A stretch of 34,409 nt of DNA from Veillonella sp. 3891. GTDB taxonomy: Bacteria > Bacillota > Negativicutes > Veillonellales > Veillonellaceae. The position numbers and the translations under genes were made by a program. The notes below the pieces were generated by a model. That model had not been told where the DNA came from. It worked only from the letters and a program-made list of their open reading frames with translations, and ran no database searches. Numbering within the stretch: the stretch's first letter is position 1; every line of letters begins with the position of its first letter. This document shows, piece by piece, positions 33,650-34,409 of this stretch. The stretch spans positions 1 through 34,409 of the forward strand of contig NZ_RQVE01000017.1 of the NCBI RefSeq assembly GCF_003992315.1. Reading direction: 5' to 3'.

Positions 33650-33904
33650 TTGTATATGTGTAATTTAGATAGTAAAAACGCCACAAAGCTACTACACATA
33701 ACTGCGTTCCTCTAGGAAAGGTTTGTGAGTGGTTATTTGGAGGCTTACCGTGCTCTTCTTACATTTGTATAATTAAGTTAATAACACTGCCACAAGGCGT
33801 TCTACGCATAACTGCGTTCTAGGGTGGGGGTGCTGTGCTCTTATGATGTTTGGGGAATTTATGTAGTAAGGAACTTCACAAACTATTCTATGTATAACTA
33901 CGTT
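33638..33904 (+). repeat. Three diverged tandem copies of a 72-base unit
   Basis: Units run at 33638-33709, 33747-33818 and 33832-33904. Shared anchors in the same order and spacing are GTGCTCTT near the start, a TAATT/GAATT stretch, (C/T)CACAA at 33681, 33790 and 33876, and ATAACTGCGTT (ATAACTACGTT in the third). Units 1 and 2 share ACCGTGCTCTTCTT exactly, 109 bases apart; unit 3 is the most diverged and lies about 86 bases further on. A partial fourth match, CTGGCACATGGCGTT, lies at 33928-33942. No open frame runs through them. Confidence 0.7.
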
Positions 33905-33969
33905 ACTCAGAAGAAATATAAGTATTGCTGGCACATGGCGTTATAAATCTGATTATAATTACAAGCAAA

Positions 33970-33996
33970 AGGTGTACCTTTAGCTTAGGTACACTT
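33970..33996 (+). terminator. Candidate terminator ahead of the rRNA promoters
   Basis: AGGTGTACCT (33970-33979) pairs with AGGTACACTT (33987-33996, one G-T) over ten pairs with a seven-base loop. The tail is AATTTAGATGTTTT, so termination may be weak. Confidence 0.45.
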
Positions 33997-34077
33997 AATT
34001 TAGATGTTTTAAGTAGGGCTAGATTATATAGGGTGCATTCTATAGAAAACATATATGAAAAATACTAAAAAGTAGGG

Positions 34078-34106
34078 TTGCAAATTATTTAAAAATATCA
34101 TATAAT
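34078..34106 (+). promoter_or_regulatory. Upstream promoter of the rRNA region (P1)
   Basis: TTGCAA (34078-34083), 17 bases, TATAAT (34101-34106). The predicted start of transcription falls at or next to the hairpin at 34113. Confidence 0.6.
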
Positions 34107-34112
34107 ACATTC

Positions 34113-34140
34113 AGTGCTTGAGACACAAGCACTTTTAATT
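34113..34140 (+). terminator. Hairpin at the start point of P1
   Basis: AGTGCTTG (34113-34120) pairs with CAAGCACT (34126-34133) on an AGACA loop, followed by TTTAATTTT. By shape it is an intrinsic terminator, yet it begins about seven bases after the -10 of P1. Confidence 0.6.
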
Positions 34141-34189
34141 TTCTAATAATTCATTGACCTGGAAAATTAAAAAAGATTAAAAATAACTG

Positions 34190-34218
34190 TTGACATAAAA
34201 TTATGAATCTGTTATTAT
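34190..34218 (+). promoter_or_regulatory. rRNA operon promoter (P2)
   Basis: TTGACA (34190-34195), 17 bases, TATTAT (34213-34218), behind an A/T-rich stretch that could act as an UP element. A TATAAT three bases further on gives a 20-base spacer and is the less likely -10. Confidence 0.7.
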
Positions 34219-34224
34219 AATCTA

Positions 34225-34409
34225 GTCGCTACAACACAGGTTGTGAACGACGAAGTTGATCTTTGAAAACTGAATAATGTAAGGTAATTACTTCGAAAGA
34301 AGTAAACATAAGCCAGAGTGCGGGTTTCACATAGTTGAAACCAACCAAATAAATTCTAGCCAAGTAATTGGCAACAACGAAAATGAATGAGCTATCAAAT
34401 AGCTTCAAG
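34225..34409 (+). other. Leader of an rRNA operon; 16S gene begins beyond the window
   Basis: TGATCTTTGAAAA at 34257-34269 is a boxA-like antitermination site, as found before Firmicute 16S genes. Short stems follow: TTACTTC/GAAGTAA on a GAAA loop (34288-34305), GGTTTCA/TGAAACC (34323-34342), GCCAA/TTGGC on GTAA (34359-34372) and AGCTAT/ATAGCT (34390-34404). No 16S 5' end is seen up to 34409, so the rRNA assignment rests on boxA, promoters and leader style. Confidence 0.7.

Larger units (their letters stand above)
33452..33689. repeat. Long-range inverted repeat pair behind the nitroreductase
   Basis: GCCTTGTGGCGTTTTT (33452-33467) is the reverse complement of AAAAACGCCACAAAGC (33674-33689) at 15 of 16 bases. 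The pair encloses a long hairpin and a duplicated 19-base motif. GCCACAAGGC at 33789-33798 matches the first arm exactly over 10 bases. No coding frame is supported in 33443-34409. Confidence 0.6.

Noticed and set aside
33638-33942. CRISPR array
   Set aside because: The units are diverged, about 72 bases long and unevenly spaced, with no short identical repeats, no unique spacers and no cas genes.
34340-34409. 5' end of the 16S rRNA gene
   Set aside because: No AGAGTTTGAT-type 16S start is seen before 34409; only the leader is in the window.

Overview
The window reads as a chromosomal segment of an AT-rich diderm Firmicute (class Negativicutes), most likely a Veillonella. The grounds are: outer-membrane genes (mlaEFD, a TolC-family channel, tamB) mixed with Firmicute-type features such as a T-box leader on thrS and strong AGGAGG ribosome sites; a MlaD with its own C-terminal beta-barrel; and gluconeogenic or pentose enzymes without a sugar-uptake system. 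The species cannot be settled by reading alone. No phage, insertion sequence, CRISPR array, tRNA or plasmid gene is visible; this is core chromosome.

Layout. 1-5600: sstT (minus), a menaquinone methyltransferase, a superoxide-dismutase-fold gene (minus) behind a Fur-like box, a secreted protein of unknown function and an NCS2 xanthine/purine permease, mostly single-gene units closed by clear hairpin terminators. 5600-9240: MOSC protein, moaA, galM and an iron alcohol dehydrogenase, tightly packed and probably one operon. 9280-14630: greA-lysS, then serS with a transaldolase-like gene and glpX. 14630-17150: murA (TTG start) overlapping an mreB-family gene that carries a basic N-terminal extension. 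17270-28870: the envelope block. It holds a secreted lipoyl-like 96-residue protein and an S55 (SpoIVB-type) protease-like protein, a terminator, then mlaE-mlaF-mlaD-tolC-tamB and a small sigma-70 family factor. 28900-31240: T-box and thrS. 31245-33440: a structured intergenic region, a 52-residue small protein, a SIMPL-domain protein (minus) and a nitroreductase. 33443-34409: about 970 bases without a gene, holding three diverged tandem copies of a 72-base unit, a long hairpin, and the promoters and leader of an rRNA operon whose 16S gene would start just beyond the window.

How the parts work together. The mlaEFD-tolC-tamB block is a lipid-trafficking and outer-membrane-biogenesis set. It has no MlaA, MlaB or MlaC; MlaD itself supplies an inner-membrane anchor, an MCE ring domain, a long helical segment and an outer-membrane barrel. 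A sigma factor starts 13 bases after tamB, which suggests that envelope building and transcription are linked.

The most unexpected gene is the SOD homologue at 2558-3190. It keeps the fold signature but has lost all four metal ligands, so it cannot be a conventional superoxide dismutase, yet it sits behind a 16/19 match to the Fur consensus. The other leads are the S55 protein, whose Ser and His motifs appear in the reverse order to Bacillus SpoIVB, with its lipoyl-like neighbour; the sigma factor; the MreB extension; and the tandem repeats ahead of the rRNA operon.
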